From the NCBI RefSeq assembly GCF_018642165.1, contig NZ_JAHHZM010000001.1, positions 930,001-994,000 on the forward strand: a DNA stretch of 64,000 nt. The letters run 5' to 3'. Below are positions 27,127 through 36,175 of this stretch, piece after piece (position 1 is the stretch's first letter; each line of letters opens with the position of its first letter). The DNA comes from Echinicola shivajiensis. Lineage in GTDB: Bacteria; Bacteroidota; Bacteroidia; Cytophagales; Cyclobacteriaceae. A program made the translations under genes and the position numbers. Below the pieces are notes generated by a model. The model was not told the DNA's origin. It worked only from the letters and a program-made list of their open reading frames with translations, and did not search any database.

Positions 27127-28419
27127 TTAGTAAAGCAAATAACATGACCTGACTTTTTTGAAATAGGCCAATCCCTCTGACCACTGCTGAATAATGGACG
27201 CAGGATTTTCTCCATTTAATATTCCCTCTCTAACTGAAGGGGTTTTCATCAAACGATCCATCCTAGCAGCTTTCCACTCCAGTTTTTCTGGGTACAATTC
27301 ATACAAAGCCTTCATCATATAAACACCTGCTTGGGCAGAAGCAAAATCATCTCTATTGGTGACCTTTATAAAAGCACTTTCGCATTGCTCTCCCAAAAAC
27401 TTCGGCGGGTAAATTTTAATTCCATCCACTACTTCTTCTGGAGTAAATTGACTCGGAATGAATTCTACCCCCTCCAATTGGTAACCGTTCAACTTGTCTG
27501 CCAAGGCTTTTCCATCTACCCAAGTTGCCCCAATATGCTCAAAAGGGTGCAAAGTCCCTCTAGCCTCTGACATATTAGTTCCTTCCAATAAACAGGTCAT
27601 GGGATAAAGAGCTGCAGTAGTTAAAGTCAACATATTTGGAGAGGGCTTGATCCAAGGTAGACCGGCTTCATCATACCATTTATTCCGATCATAATGTTCC
27701 ATTTTCACTACGGTCAAATCAGCCTTTTTCAACCCCTTCTTTGACCTTTCTTCATTAAACATATTAACCAACTCCCCAACGGTCATACCATGAACTACTG
27801 GCAACTGGTCAACACCTACAACAGGTTCCTTTTGGAGTTCCCCAACTGGGCCATCCACATAAACACCTCCTATCGCATTCGGTCTATCCAAGACCAAATA
27901 TGGAATATCATTTTCAGCAGCAGCTTCCAGTACATGGTTCATGGTGGCGATATAGGTATAGAAACGGGCGCCAATATCCTGGATATCAAAAATAATTACC
28001 TCAATCCCTTCCAGCATCTCAGCACTGGGCTTTCGTACTTTTCCATATAATGATATTACCGGCAGACCTGTACCACTATCCGCACCATCGGACACATGAT
28101 TATCTTCCTCTCCACGAATCCCATGTTCAGGGCCAAAAAGTAAGGTCAAATCAACCTTTTTATTTTCATATAGCACATCTACCAAATGTCTTCCATCAGG
28201 CAATAAACCAGTATGATTGGTAACCAATGCTACTTTCTTTCCCTCTATCATGGAAAAATAATCTGGCTCAAAAAGCCTTTCCGCACCTATAACTACTCTT
28301 GTTAGTGTTTCTTCCTTCAATTGACCTTTCTCTTCCTTAGCCTTATTATCACAGGAATATCCGACTATCCCAACCAGACATATTATTGCAATCCTTATAA
28401 TTCTATGTTTTCCTATCAT
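27127..28419 (-). CDS. namZ: NamZ-like exo-beta-N-acetylmuramidase (DUF1343, GH171), lipoprotein
   Basis: A 430-residue DUF1343 protein. The characterised Bacillus subtilis relative NamZ removes MurNAc from the non-reducing end of peptidoglycan glycan fragments (family knowledge). The signal ends in a lipobox at Cys23 (VGYSC), so it is probably membrane-anchored in the periplasm. The core motifs are VALVTNHTG, LLFGPEHGIRG (Glu98-His99, where I expect the catalytic glutamate) and IIFDIQDIGARFYTYIATM; it ends in the family's YLLY. It is the last gene of the minus-strand unit, 12 nt after the phosphoesterase-PQQ gene and downstream of the GH3/NagZ fusion. NamZ and NagZ activities complement each other on GlcNAc-MurNAc chains. 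Confidence 0.9.
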   Translation of the reverse strand: MIGKHRIIRIAIICLVGIVGYSCDNKAKEEKGQLKEETLTRVVIGAERLFEPDYFSMIEGKKVALVTNHTGLLPDGRHLVDVLYENKKVDLTLLFGPEHGIRGEEDNHVSDGADSGTGLPVISLYGKVRKPSAEMLEGIEVIIFDIQDIGARFYTYIATMNHVLEAAAENDIPYLVLDRPNAIGGVYVDGPVGELQKEPVVGVDQLPVVHGMTVGELVNMFNEERSKKGLKKADLTVVKMEHYDRNKWYDEAGLPWIKPSPNMLTLTTAALYPMTCLLEGTNMSEARGTLHPFEHIGATWVDGKALADKLNGYQLEGVEFIPSQFTPEEVVDGIKIYPPKFLGEQCESAFIKVTNRDDFASAQAGVYMMKALYELYPEKLEWKAARMDRLMKTPSVREGILNGENPASIIQQWSEGLAYFKKVRSCYLLY

Positions 28420-28431
28420 TATGTTTTATTC

Positions 28432-30264
28432 TTAAAATTCTAAAAACTCGATTTTTCCATCCATAGTGGCTACAACCAAAGAATGTGCATCCACTACACT
28501 GACTGTATTGGCCATGGAATTATCCACCTTATGCGCCCAATTGACTTCCCTTTTATTGGGATCAATACTATACACCGTGCTGTTTTTGGTACCAAAGAAA
28601 ACCGCTCCATCTTTTTCGATCAACATCGATGGGACATGCTCATACCCAAAGCCACAATCCAGTTGCCAGGCTAGAGACGCTTTTTCCTTACCTGTTTTAA
28701 ATGCTACAATTTCATCATTCATGGTCTTTCCATAGACCCAATTTCCATCTTCAGAAATCCCAATTGATTCTCTGACAGTTGCCTCATTGCTGCGCCAAAA
28801 CAGCTCCCCACTCTCTGCATTCAGAGCAGTGATATAACGATCAGGAGCTACAATATAGACAACACCATCATGGGCAACTGGAATGCAACTAGCGGCAGAA
28901 TACATTCTATTTGGGGAGCCATTAGACCATTTCCAACTTAGGCCTCCATCTTTCTGGTCCAAGGCATAGAAATATTTATCCCAAGCGCCAAAATAAACCT
29001 TTCCATTATACACCAAGGCCTTACTTACTACTGGGCCTCCTAGCCCCTCATAAGCCCAAATCTCTTTTCCATCTTTGGCATTCAAAGCCCGGAATTGACC
29101 ATCGCTGCCTCCTATATAAACCACACCGTTTTCAATGGCTGGAGAACCTAAGACCGAGGCCCCTGTTTTTGTTTTCCATATCACCTTACCATTTTTCAGA
29201 CTCAAGGCATAGACAAAACCATCCCCAGACCCAAACACGAGCTGTTTCTTATGTATTGAAGGTGAAGAAAATATTCCTCCCCCCGTTTGAAAGCTCCACT
29301 TCAGCTCACCAGTTACCCTGGAAAGGGCTTCTACCTTTCCCAAGCTATTCCCATAAACTACCAAATCATCAGTTACCAATGGAGTTGAAATCACATTGGC
29401 ATCGCTATGATAGCTCCACCTTTTATTTACTTCCGGATAGTCTTCATTAATACTGAAATCCGGCCTTTCAAAACTATTATCCTCAACCCCCCTATTTCCC
29501 AATGCTACTTTCCTCCAAGGCTCCATGGTTGTTTGGCCAGGGGTTCTCTCAGAGAAATAAGCTGTATCCTCATTGATTTCCACTATATTGTAGCCTCCAA
29601 CCTCGTCTTTGGCTCGAAGATTTGACCTTCCCATGACACCAGGAATTCCTTCAAAGTCATAGTTTTTGTTGCGATGTCCATGGCCACAAATGGAAAATTG
29701 GGTATTATATCGCTTTAACCTATCTGTCAGTTCAAACCAATTGTCCAAGCTATTATCCAGAGGATAATGGTTCACATTGATAATCCGCTGATCTTTTGGA
29801 GTGGCCGCCAAAACAGAATCCATCCAAACTACCGCATCCCTGGGAATATGTCCATCAGACATCCTCACATAAGGACCAGAAGCGGTTCCGATAAACTTGT
29901 ATCCCTTATGTTCAAAAGCAAACTTATCATAGCCAAATTCCCTGATAAAACTTACTCCTCCTGATTCGGACCAACCAGTGTCGTGATTTCCAGGAATAAT
30001 AAAAAATGGTACTTTCAGTTGACTGATAATATCATAGGCCATTTTAATCTCGGAATCTGTACCCATTTCAGTGATATCCCCGGTGAGCAGCACAAAATCA
30101 ATTCCCTCCAAGCTGTTAATATCCTCAACAGTCAATCTCAAATCCTCACTTGGAATAGGATTGGCATCATTGATATGTGTATCTGTAACAAAGGCAAACT
30201 TGAAGTTTTGGGCATATACTACCCCTATCTGCATTGCAAGGAGCAATGCCAGTAACTTTTTCAT
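28432..30264 (-). CDS. Exported calcineurin-like metallophosphoesterase fused to a PQQ-type beta-propeller
   Basis: A 610-residue protein with signal peptide MKKLLALLLAMQIGVVYAQ. Residues about 22-240 form the metallophosphoesterase domain: FVTDTHIND, LLTGDITEMG, IPGNHDTGW, NHYPLD and ICGHGHRNKN give the full set of two-metal ligands. From about 280 to the end there are repeated PQQ-like blades (LKWSFQTGGG, VIWKTKTGAS, KEIWAYEG, LSWKWSNG, VNWAHKVD), each with the W-x-x-x-(T/G)-G type pattern. No phosphate substrate is evident. Its place between the NagZ fusion and namZ suggests action on a cell-wall phosphate ester, or a sensing or scaffold role for the propeller; this is inference. Confidence 0.85.
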   Translation of the reverse strand: MKKLLALLLAMQIGVVYAQNFKFAFVTDTHINDANPIPSEDLRLTVEDINSLEGIDFVLLTGDITEMGTDSEIKMAYDIISQLKVPFFIIPGNHDTGWSESGGVSFIREFGYDKFAFEHKGYKFIGTASGPYVRMSDGHIPRDAVVWMDSVLAATPKDQRIINVNHYPLDNSLDNWFELTDRLKRYNTQFSICGHGHRNKNYDFEGIPGVMGRSNLRAKDEVGGYNIVEINEDTAYFSERTPGQTTMEPWRKVALGNRGVEDNSFERPDFSINEDYPEVNKRWSYHSDANVISTPLVTDDLVVYGNSLGKVEALSRVTGELKWSFQTGGGIFSSPSIHKKQLVFGSGDGFVYALSLKNGKVIWKTKTGASVLGSPAIENGVVYIGGSDGQFRALNAKDGKEIWAYEGLGGPVVSKALVYNGKVYFGAWDKYFYALDQKDGGLSWKWSNGSPNRMYSAASCIPVAHDGVVYIVAPDRYITALNAESGELFWRSNEATVRESIGISEDGNWVYGKTMNDEIVAFKTGKEKASLAWQLDCGFGYEHVPSMLIEKDGAVFFGTKNSTVYSIDPNKREVNWAHKVDNSMANTVSVVDAHSLVVATMDGKIEFLEF

Positions 30265-30293
30265 GATTTAGGATTTTATGGTTGTTACTTAGT

Positions 30294-33248
30294 CTATTTC
30301 TTCAAAGCTTGATATACTACCTCTATCACATTAGTTCTGGTATTCAGCTGATAAAGCCTAGTGTTTTCACGCGTGGGGTAAACCCTATTGGATAGAAATA
30401 CATATACCAATTTATTTTCTGGATCTACCCAAGCATAGGTACCCGTAAATCCTGTATGGCCAAAACTGCTTTCAGGGGCACTTGGTGCTGAATTGCCTTT
30501 TGGATCACCTGGCTTAGAAGGTCTATTGAAGCCCAAGGCCCTAAAATTATCTGGGCAAAATTTACATTTCCCATACTCACTAACCGTATTGCCTTTGATC
30601 AAAGTTTCTCCTGCATAAGTACCATCATTAAGGTATAATTGCATCAATTTGGCCAAATCGTTGGCATCCCCAAACAGTCCAGCATGGCCACTGACACCAC
30701 CTAGCATGGCCGCTCCCTCATCGTGGACTGTTCCAGAAAGCAACTGCTTACGGAACAAACTATCATACTCTGTAGGAACAATACGATCTGCTGGATAATC
30801 TTTATATGGATTAAAGGTCAAAGTACTTGCGCCCAAATGGCTATAAATCCCATCTTTCAGATAAGGCTCAAAATCTTCTCCAGTAATATTCTCTATCACC
30901 TTTGGAGCCAAAATAAAGGAAAGATCACTGTAAACGTATTTCTTCTCATCACTTACCGGAGAATTCATTATTTCCTTATAAATCTTATCCGCGTACTTTC
31001 TGTGGATGTATAAATTATCGGCTACTTTTATCGGAAACCTCTTGTTTTGATGGTCTTTAAATGTCGCCCACTTGAATTTTCCGTTTTTCTTAACTGTACT
31101 TTGCCAAAAAGCTATCCAAGACTTTAAACCCGCTTGATGTGTCAGAATATCCGTGTATATCAAATCTTCCTTATTGGTTCCTTTGGCCATAGGTAAATAA
31201 GTTCCCAAAGTATTGTTCTCATCGAATTTGCCTTCCCCCTTTAACTTCATCAAGGCCGCCAATGAAGTACTGATTTTGGTAACAGAAGCAATATCAAAAA
31301 GATCATTGTCCTGAACCGGAATTTCATTTTCGTAGGTATGATAGCCAAAAGAATTTTGATAGAAGACTTTTCCATCTTTTGCTACTAAAACAGTTGCCCC
31401 GGGAATGGCCTTTTCATCAATTGCCTGATGGACCAATGTTGCGATTCCTTGCAAATCTTTACTGTCTATCCCTACTGCTTCAGGCTCTACATAGGACAAT
31501 CTAAGCCCTCCCTTAGTGGTCAATCCATCACCGATTTTAAAATGGGAAGAAATGCTTACAGGCAATTTGCCCTTAGCTCCTACTCCTCCAAAAATCAGCT
31601 GCGAAGCCACATCCTGGGTCAAATCTGACTCCTGATAGGTAGCTAGCAAAGCATCTGCGTTTTCAATTCCTTCGAATTTGTCCAAGCTGTAAACATTCCC
31701 AAACACACTGACGATGGTGGGTACTTCTTGGATCAACTCCTTAAGAAACACGTTCATCTCTGCGGTAATTCCAAAGTTTTTCACACTGGCCTTTAAGCCT
31801 AAATTATGAACCCCAACAATGACTTTACTGTATTGCTTTAATTTATCCTTCAATTCGATCAGCTCCTCTAAGCCAGCTTCTTTGGAAAGGAACAACTCAT
31901 CTGCCTCCACATATCGGGACAAGCCTTTTTGGAAAGCAGTTTCGTCCTCCGCTCCAATAGCCAAAAATGCCAGTTTCTCTTCAGCAAGTCCCTTGATGGG
32001 CAACACTTCCTCTTTATTTCTCAGCAAAGTGATGGAAGCCTCCACCAATCTTCTGTTGAGATTATGGGCTTTTGAGCTGTTGATATCCTCAAAAATATTT
32101 TCCATCTCTACAGGCTTCCACTCATCCAGTCCCAACCAAGCCTTGGCCTTCAACACCTTCATCACCCTCCGATCGATCTCTTCTTGCGTGATCTCTCCAT
32201 TTTCAATGGCTTTCTTCACTTCACTAATGGTTGTTTTCACATCCATAGTATTCAACAACATATCATTTCCGGCCAGCAATGCTTTTACATCCACTATCCC
32301 AGGAGGGTAGAATTTGGCCACCCCCTGCATATTCAAAGCATCTGTAAATACCAATCCCTCATAACCAATTTCCCCTTTAAGCAAATCGGTTACTATAGGT
32401 TTGGAAAGTGTAGAGGCCAAATTAGGAGTATCATCCAACACTGGAATATTCATATGGGCTACCATTACACTGCCCAACCCATTTTTCATTAGTTTTCTGA
32501 AGGGATATAATTCCACTTCCTCAAGCCTTTCTCTGGAAAAGCTGATCAATGGTAAACCATAATGGGAATCCACATTGGTATCTCCATGTCCGGGGAAGTG
32601 CTTTGCATTGGCTAAGACATGTTCATCTTGCATCCCATTCATATAGGCCATGGCTTTGGATGTCACATTTTCCTTGTCCTCCCCAAAAGATCTAAAGCCT
32701 ATCACTGGATTATTGGCATTATTATTTATATCCACTACTGGGGCAAAGTTCACATTGATGCCAATGCGCTTGGCCTGCCGAGCTATCTCCGCTCCCATCT
32801 CATAAATCAAACTTTCATCCTCTATTCCCCCTAGGGCCATTTGGTAAGGAAAACTCATGGTACTGTCCAAACGCATACCCAAGCCCCACTCTGCATCTAT
32901 TGAAATCATCATGGGAACCTTGCTTATCTTTTGGTAGCGATTGGTCATACTTGCTTGCCTGCCTGGACCGCCTTGAAAAAATATCAAACCGCCCACTTCA
33001 TATTTTTCCACTAAACTGGCTATAGAATCCTCATGCGCCCTGTCTCTATTTGAATAAACCGGAATCATGATCAGCTGCGAGATTCTTTCTTCAGGGCTCA
33101 TAGTCTGGAAAACCGAATCGGCCCAATGACTTTCTTGCTTCAAAAAAGGGATTTTTGAAGCAACTGAATCCTGTTGCCCCATAGCCTGCAGGCCAATTCC
33201 AGCAAACAACAAGCCCATCAACCCTCTCTTTAGTAAATTGTATTTCAT
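30294..33248 (-). CDS. GH3 beta-N-acetylglucosaminidase (NagZ-type) fused to a serine beta-lactamase-fold domain
   Basis: A 984-residue exported protein (signal peptide to about residue 24). The GH3 part (about 45-400) has the NagZ signature KHFPGHGDTNVDSH (216-229), whose Asp-His pair acts as the acid/base in this subfamily, and the nucleophile Asp303 in FTDALNMQG. A GH3 C-terminal domain follows to about 585. From about 590 to the end lies a class C beta-lactamase/DD-peptidase-like domain with SVTK (Ser655-Lys658), YSD and HTG motifs. NagZ enzymes release GlcNAc from peptidoglycan fragments. The second domain could be a peptidase, esterase or amidase on the same ligand. The GH3-beta-lactamase fusion is known in Bacteroidota. 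It precedes the phosphoesterase gene by 29 nt. Confidence 0.9.
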   Translation of the reverse strand: MKYNLLKRGLMGLLFAGIGLQAMGQQDSVASKIPFLKQESHWADSVFQTMSPEERISQLIMIPVYSNRDRAHEDSIASLVEKYEVGGLIFFQGGPGRQASMTNRYQKISKVPMMISIDAEWGLGMRLDSTMSFPYQMALGGIEDESLIYEMGAEIARQAKRIGINVNFAPVVDINNNANNPVIGFRSFGEDKENVTSKAMAYMNGMQDEHVLANAKHFPGHGDTNVDSHYGLPLISFSRERLEEVELYPFRKLMKNGLGSVMVAHMNIPVLDDTPNLASTLSKPIVTDLLKGEIGYEGLVFTDALNMQGVAKFYPPGIVDVKALLAGNDMLLNTMDVKTTISEVKKAIENGEITQEEIDRRVMKVLKAKAWLGLDEWKPVEMENIFEDINSSKAHNLNRRLVEASITLLRNKEEVLPIKGLAEEKLAFLAIGAEDETAFQKGLSRYVEADELFLSKEAGLEELIELKDKLKQYSKVIVGVHNLGLKASVKNFGITAEMNVFLKELIQEVPTIVSVFGNVYSLDKFEGIENADALLATYQESDLTQDVASQLIFGGVGAKGKLPVSISSHFKIGDGLTTKGGLRLSYVEPEAVGIDSKDLQGIATLVHQAIDEKAIPGATVLVAKDGKVFYQNSFGYHTYENEIPVQDNDLFDIASVTKISTSLAALMKLKGEGKFDENNTLGTYLPMAKGTNKEDLIYTDILTHQAGLKSWIAFWQSTVKKNGKFKWATFKDHQNKRFPIKVADNLYIHRKYADKIYKEIMNSPVSDEKKYVYSDLSFILAPKVIENITGEDFEPYLKDGIYSHLGASTLTFNPYKDYPADRIVPTEYDSLFRKQLLSGTVHDEGAAMLGGVSGHAGLFGDANDLAKLMQLYLNDGTYAGETLIKGNTVSEYGKCKFCPDNFRALGFNRPSKPGDPKGNSAPSAPESSFGHTGFTGTYAWVDPENKLVYVFLSNRVYPTRENTRLYQLNTRTNVIEVVYQALKK

Positions 33249-33310
33249 TTTATAATCAGTTAACTATTTCCTTTTCTAATAACCACTCTACTCCACCTGG
33301 TGCTTAGACA

Positions 33311-33476
33311 GATCCGCTCAGGATGACAAGGTAAACTTTTTGCAATAAGCACCTTTGCATCCCCTTGGGCAGAGTGCAAAACTTAACTTTGTATCTTACT
33401 CTTCGTAATCTGAATGTCTCTAAATGATGTCACCCTGAGCGCCCGCCTTCCGGAGGACAGGGAGTCGAAGGGCGAC
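33311..33476. repeat. REP-like inverted repeats (GTCAyCCTGAGCG family)
   Basis: The 241-nt gap between GH9 and GH3 has no gene. It holds GATCCGCTCAGGATGAC (33311-33327) and, about 100 nt on, an opposite copy GTCACCCTGAGCG (33429-33441). The latter is part of a self-complementary unit running to GTCGAAGGGCGAC (33464-33476) around a TTCCGGAGG centre. Such sequences recur in Bacteroidota intergenic regions, and a third related copy lies near 54951. Confidence 0.6.
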
Positions 33477-33489
33477 ATGGCCAATCACA

Positions 33490-35268
33490 CTACCTACTCC
33501 AATGGGCCATCATCAATATGGCCCCTGCAGTTCCATCCATAGTGGGTTCATTGCTGCTATAATCTCCTACGTCGTCATGATAGACAACATGTTCATTTTG
33601 GAAGGCGGCGAACTTGTCCGGGTCCTCCAAATGCAATCCAATCAAATTATCATAAATGGAACGATATATGGGACCATCTACCAAGCCTCCCGGCACTTTT
33701 AAGCCCAAAAGGACATAAAGGCTGGTATGTACTTTTTCTGGAGACTCCCCATCACTTGGGATACCTGAAAACATGGAAGTTCCCCAAGGGTTCCTACCAA
33801 ACAACCAATCCCTTTGCTTGGCCAGATAAGCACTAAATTGCTGGTCCCCACTCATTTTTTCATACAATATTATCTGGGTAATCAATCCAGTCATTAAATT
33901 ATTGGAACACCAAATAAAGGGCACTCCCACTTGAAAGGGATTTTGATTGGCCCGCTGAAGGGTATATTGTATTCCTTCCAAATAATACTTTTCCAACTCC
34001 TTCTTGAATGAGTCCTCTACCAAATCATGTAATACAAAATGCCCCATATTGATAAAAGGGTATAATCGATAGTGCTCCGTAGAATCTACCACCGTCCAGG
34101 AATCAGCTGTATTACTTTTCAGGGCATAAGCCTTTGCCTGCTCCAAATATTCACCGTTCTTGGTAGTCTTATAAAGCTCAGCTGCACCCCATTCCATATC
34201 GTCCGCCCAAGTGGATTCATTATAGCGGTAGGGTGCCGAATAGGAATTTCCTTGTTGGTAACCTTCCTTCTCTCTTCCTAAAGCATACAAGCTCAGAGCA
34301 GCCTGCTTGCATTTTTCTGCAAAAACAGGATCATTTAAATCCTCCTGCCAGATTCTTGCCGCCAAGGCCATCGCCGCAGCACAGCGACCTGCCAAGTTAG
34401 CTACTCCCGTCGCCTCACTTTTATATTTTTGTAATCCCTGAGGTTTTCCAGTAGCAAAATATACTGGCCTGTAGCTATTAGCCCCCCAACCATAATCTGA
34501 ATTGTCCTCATCCGGGATTTTGAATCCTTTATGGTCACGGTCATCTGCCACTTGGTGAAAAAGCTGGTCTGGTGCCGGGTGCATCTTCAAGATCCAATCC
34601 AATCCCCATTTAGCCTCATCCAATACATCAGGGATTCCATTTTTACCAGCCTGTCCCAAAGCATTAAATTGATCATCAAACCTTTCTGGGTACATTTCAT
34701 AAGCCATAAGCATATGAGCAGTGGCGTAACTCGATGTAATAAGGTATTTGAGTTGATCCCCAGCATCATGCCAACCGCCACTTACATCCACATAACTACT
34801 ATCTGGCATTGGCCCAAAAAATGATCTCCCATCTCTTTGGTGACATATCATGTCCAAAGTAGGGTTATAACCACATCTTTGCTGCCGCATAAATTCCAAT
34901 AAGGTCTCCTGGTGATTTCCATAGGCATCCTCACCGATCCTAAAAACATTGGAGCTGGCTCCTGATTTCTTCGCTTTTATACTGTATAGGCCTGCATCCT
35001 TTATCTCAGAAAAATCAAGTGTGTAATAATAATCGAACTCTCCCCAGGTATCAGCCTTATTCTTTTCGGGCTTAAATTGCAATACTTCCTCCCCACTTGT
35101 AGCGTCAACCAGCACTAGTTTTTCTCGAACTGCTTTTTTGCTAAATACTATTGCTGACTTCACGTCTTCAGGTAAATATCCTAATTGATTTACCCGAATA
35201 TGAATATCATGTTCTGCTCCCGCAACAAAGGGATTTAACATAAACAGATAAAGTAAAATGGTCAGCAT
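33490..35268 (-). CDS. Exported glycoside hydrolase family 9 enzyme
   Basis: A 592-residue protein with a signal peptide (MLTILLYLFMLNPFVAG), an N-terminal Ig-like domain typical of GH9 (about 20-112, VNQLGYLP...) and the alpha/alpha-barrel catalytic domain (about 115-590). The Asp pair that activates water is in GGWHDAGD (Asp168, Asp171). GRNPWGTSMFSG is the central family motif, and the proton-donor Glu574 is in DYSSNEPTMDGTAG. GH9 is best known for cellulases, but exo-glucosaminidases also belong to it. Beside a deacetylase and the peptidoglycan genes, activity on GlcN- or GlcNAc-containing glycans is at least as likely as on cellulose; that is inference. It begins 2 nt after the deacetylase gene. 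Confidence 0.88.
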   Translation of the reverse strand: MLTILLYLFMLNPFVAGAEHDIHIRVNQLGYLPEDVKSAIVFSKKAVREKLVLVDATSGEEVLQFKPEKNKADTWGEFDYYYTLDFSEIKDAGLYSIKAKKSGASSNVFRIGEDAYGNHQETLLEFMRQQRCGYNPTLDMICHQRDGRSFFGPMPDSSYVDVSGGWHDAGDQLKYLITSSYATAHMLMAYEMYPERFDDQFNALGQAGKNGIPDVLDEAKWGLDWILKMHPAPDQLFHQVADDRDHKGFKIPDEDNSDYGWGANSYRPVYFATGKPQGLQKYKSEATGVANLAGRCAAAMALAARIWQEDLNDPVFAEKCKQAALSLYALGREKEGYQQGNSYSAPYRYNESTWADDMEWGAAELYKTTKNGEYLEQAKAYALKSNTADSWTVVDSTEHYRLYPFINMGHFVLHDLVEDSFKKELEKYYLEGIQYTLQRANQNPFQVGVPFIWCSNNLMTGLITQIILYEKMSGDQQFSAYLAKQRDWLFGRNPWGTSMFSGIPSDGESPEKVHTSLYVLLGLKVPGGLVDGPIYRSIYDNLIGLHLEDPDKFAAFQNEHVVYHDDVGDYSSNEPTMDGTAGAILMMAHWSR

Positions 35269-35270
35269 GG

Positions 35271-36092
35271 TTATTTAATATTTTTTGATGGTTTCAATAA
35301 TTGATCAATTCTAACAAACTGATATCCTCTACTTTGTAATTGCTCTAACAACTCAGGAAGCAAATCATAGAATTTATCCTTTCTTTTCGGTCCTACACCA
35401 ATATGCGTGAGCAGTATAAATCCATTCAACCCTTCCTTTTCCTCATAACTCATAATACTTTTAAAAATCTCTTCACTGCTGAGATAATTGGACATGCCAG
35501 GATGGGTGTAATCAGCATTTGACCTTGTCCCTGGACTAAAGTTAATCAATTGTAAATCTATTTCTTGGGTCCATTTGCTAATGGTATCATTATACCATTC
35601 GTATGGTGGCATAAAGTATGGGGCACTATTAGCTTGAATTCCCCTTTTGGACATTTCCCTATAATTGTCCTCAATATCTTTGATAAATCCAGCCTTGTCA
35701 ATTAGCAAGCTGTCCCTTTTCATCCAATCACAATAAAGGAGGTGCTGATCAGAATGGGCACCCAAATAGTGCTTTTGATTATTAATCTTTTTGATCAAGT
35801 GCTGGAAGTCCGGATTTCGGTAAAAATCTCCAGTAAAGAAAAATGAAGCCTTCACATTAAATTCAGCTAAGAAATTAAGAATTTCTGTTCCTCCCTCAGC
35901 ATATTCATGTCCGGCAAATACCAAAGCAATTTGTTTTTGGCTTTGATCACCCCGGATAATGGCCCCATGGGAATAGGTAAAATTGTTTTCAGACTGACCC
36001 AATATAGGGTAAACAAAAAGGAAGTAAGGAAGGAAGAAAACAATACTTCTTCTCCATAAGCCATTACCATATAAGCTTTTAACTACTTCCAT
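35271..36092 (-). CDS. Polysaccharide-deacetylase-fold (NodB) protein with altered catalytic motif
   Basis: I take the ATG at 36092, giving 273 residues with a basic n-region and hydrophobic core ending near VYPILGQ; ATGs at 36128 and 36158 are possible. The NodB fold is recognisable: IALVFAGHEYAEGG stands where active enzymes have TFDDG, ASFFFTGDF follows, the metal motif HSDQH is intact (His113, His117), and APYFMPPYEWY and LLTHIG correspond to motifs 3 and 5. The first motif therefore lacks the usual Asp-Asp pair and has Ala-Gly-His-Glu instead. The protein may use a different metal arrangement, or bind rather than deacetylate. It lies between SusD and GH9 in one unit, with a 2-nt gap to GH9. 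Confidence 0.75.
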   Translation of the reverse strand: MEVVKSLYGNGLWRRSIVFFLPYFLFVYPILGQSENNFTYSHGAIIRGDQSQKQIALVFAGHEYAEGGTEILNFLAEFNVKASFFFTGDFYRNPDFQHLIKKINNQKHYLGAHSDQHLLYCDWMKRDSLLIDKAGFIKDIEDNYREMSKRGIQANSAPYFMPPYEWYNDTISKWTQEIDLQLINFSPGTRSNADYTHPGMSNYLSSEEIFKSIMSYEEKEGLNGFILLTHIGVGPKRKDKFYDLLPELLEQLQSRGYQFVRIDQLLKPSKNIK

Positions 36093-36175
36093 ACCTAGTA
36101 AAAATCTGAAAAATGCCCCTCTTTTCATAATAAAAAGAAGGGCATAACAAACAAACATCCTAACAAATCAGCACT

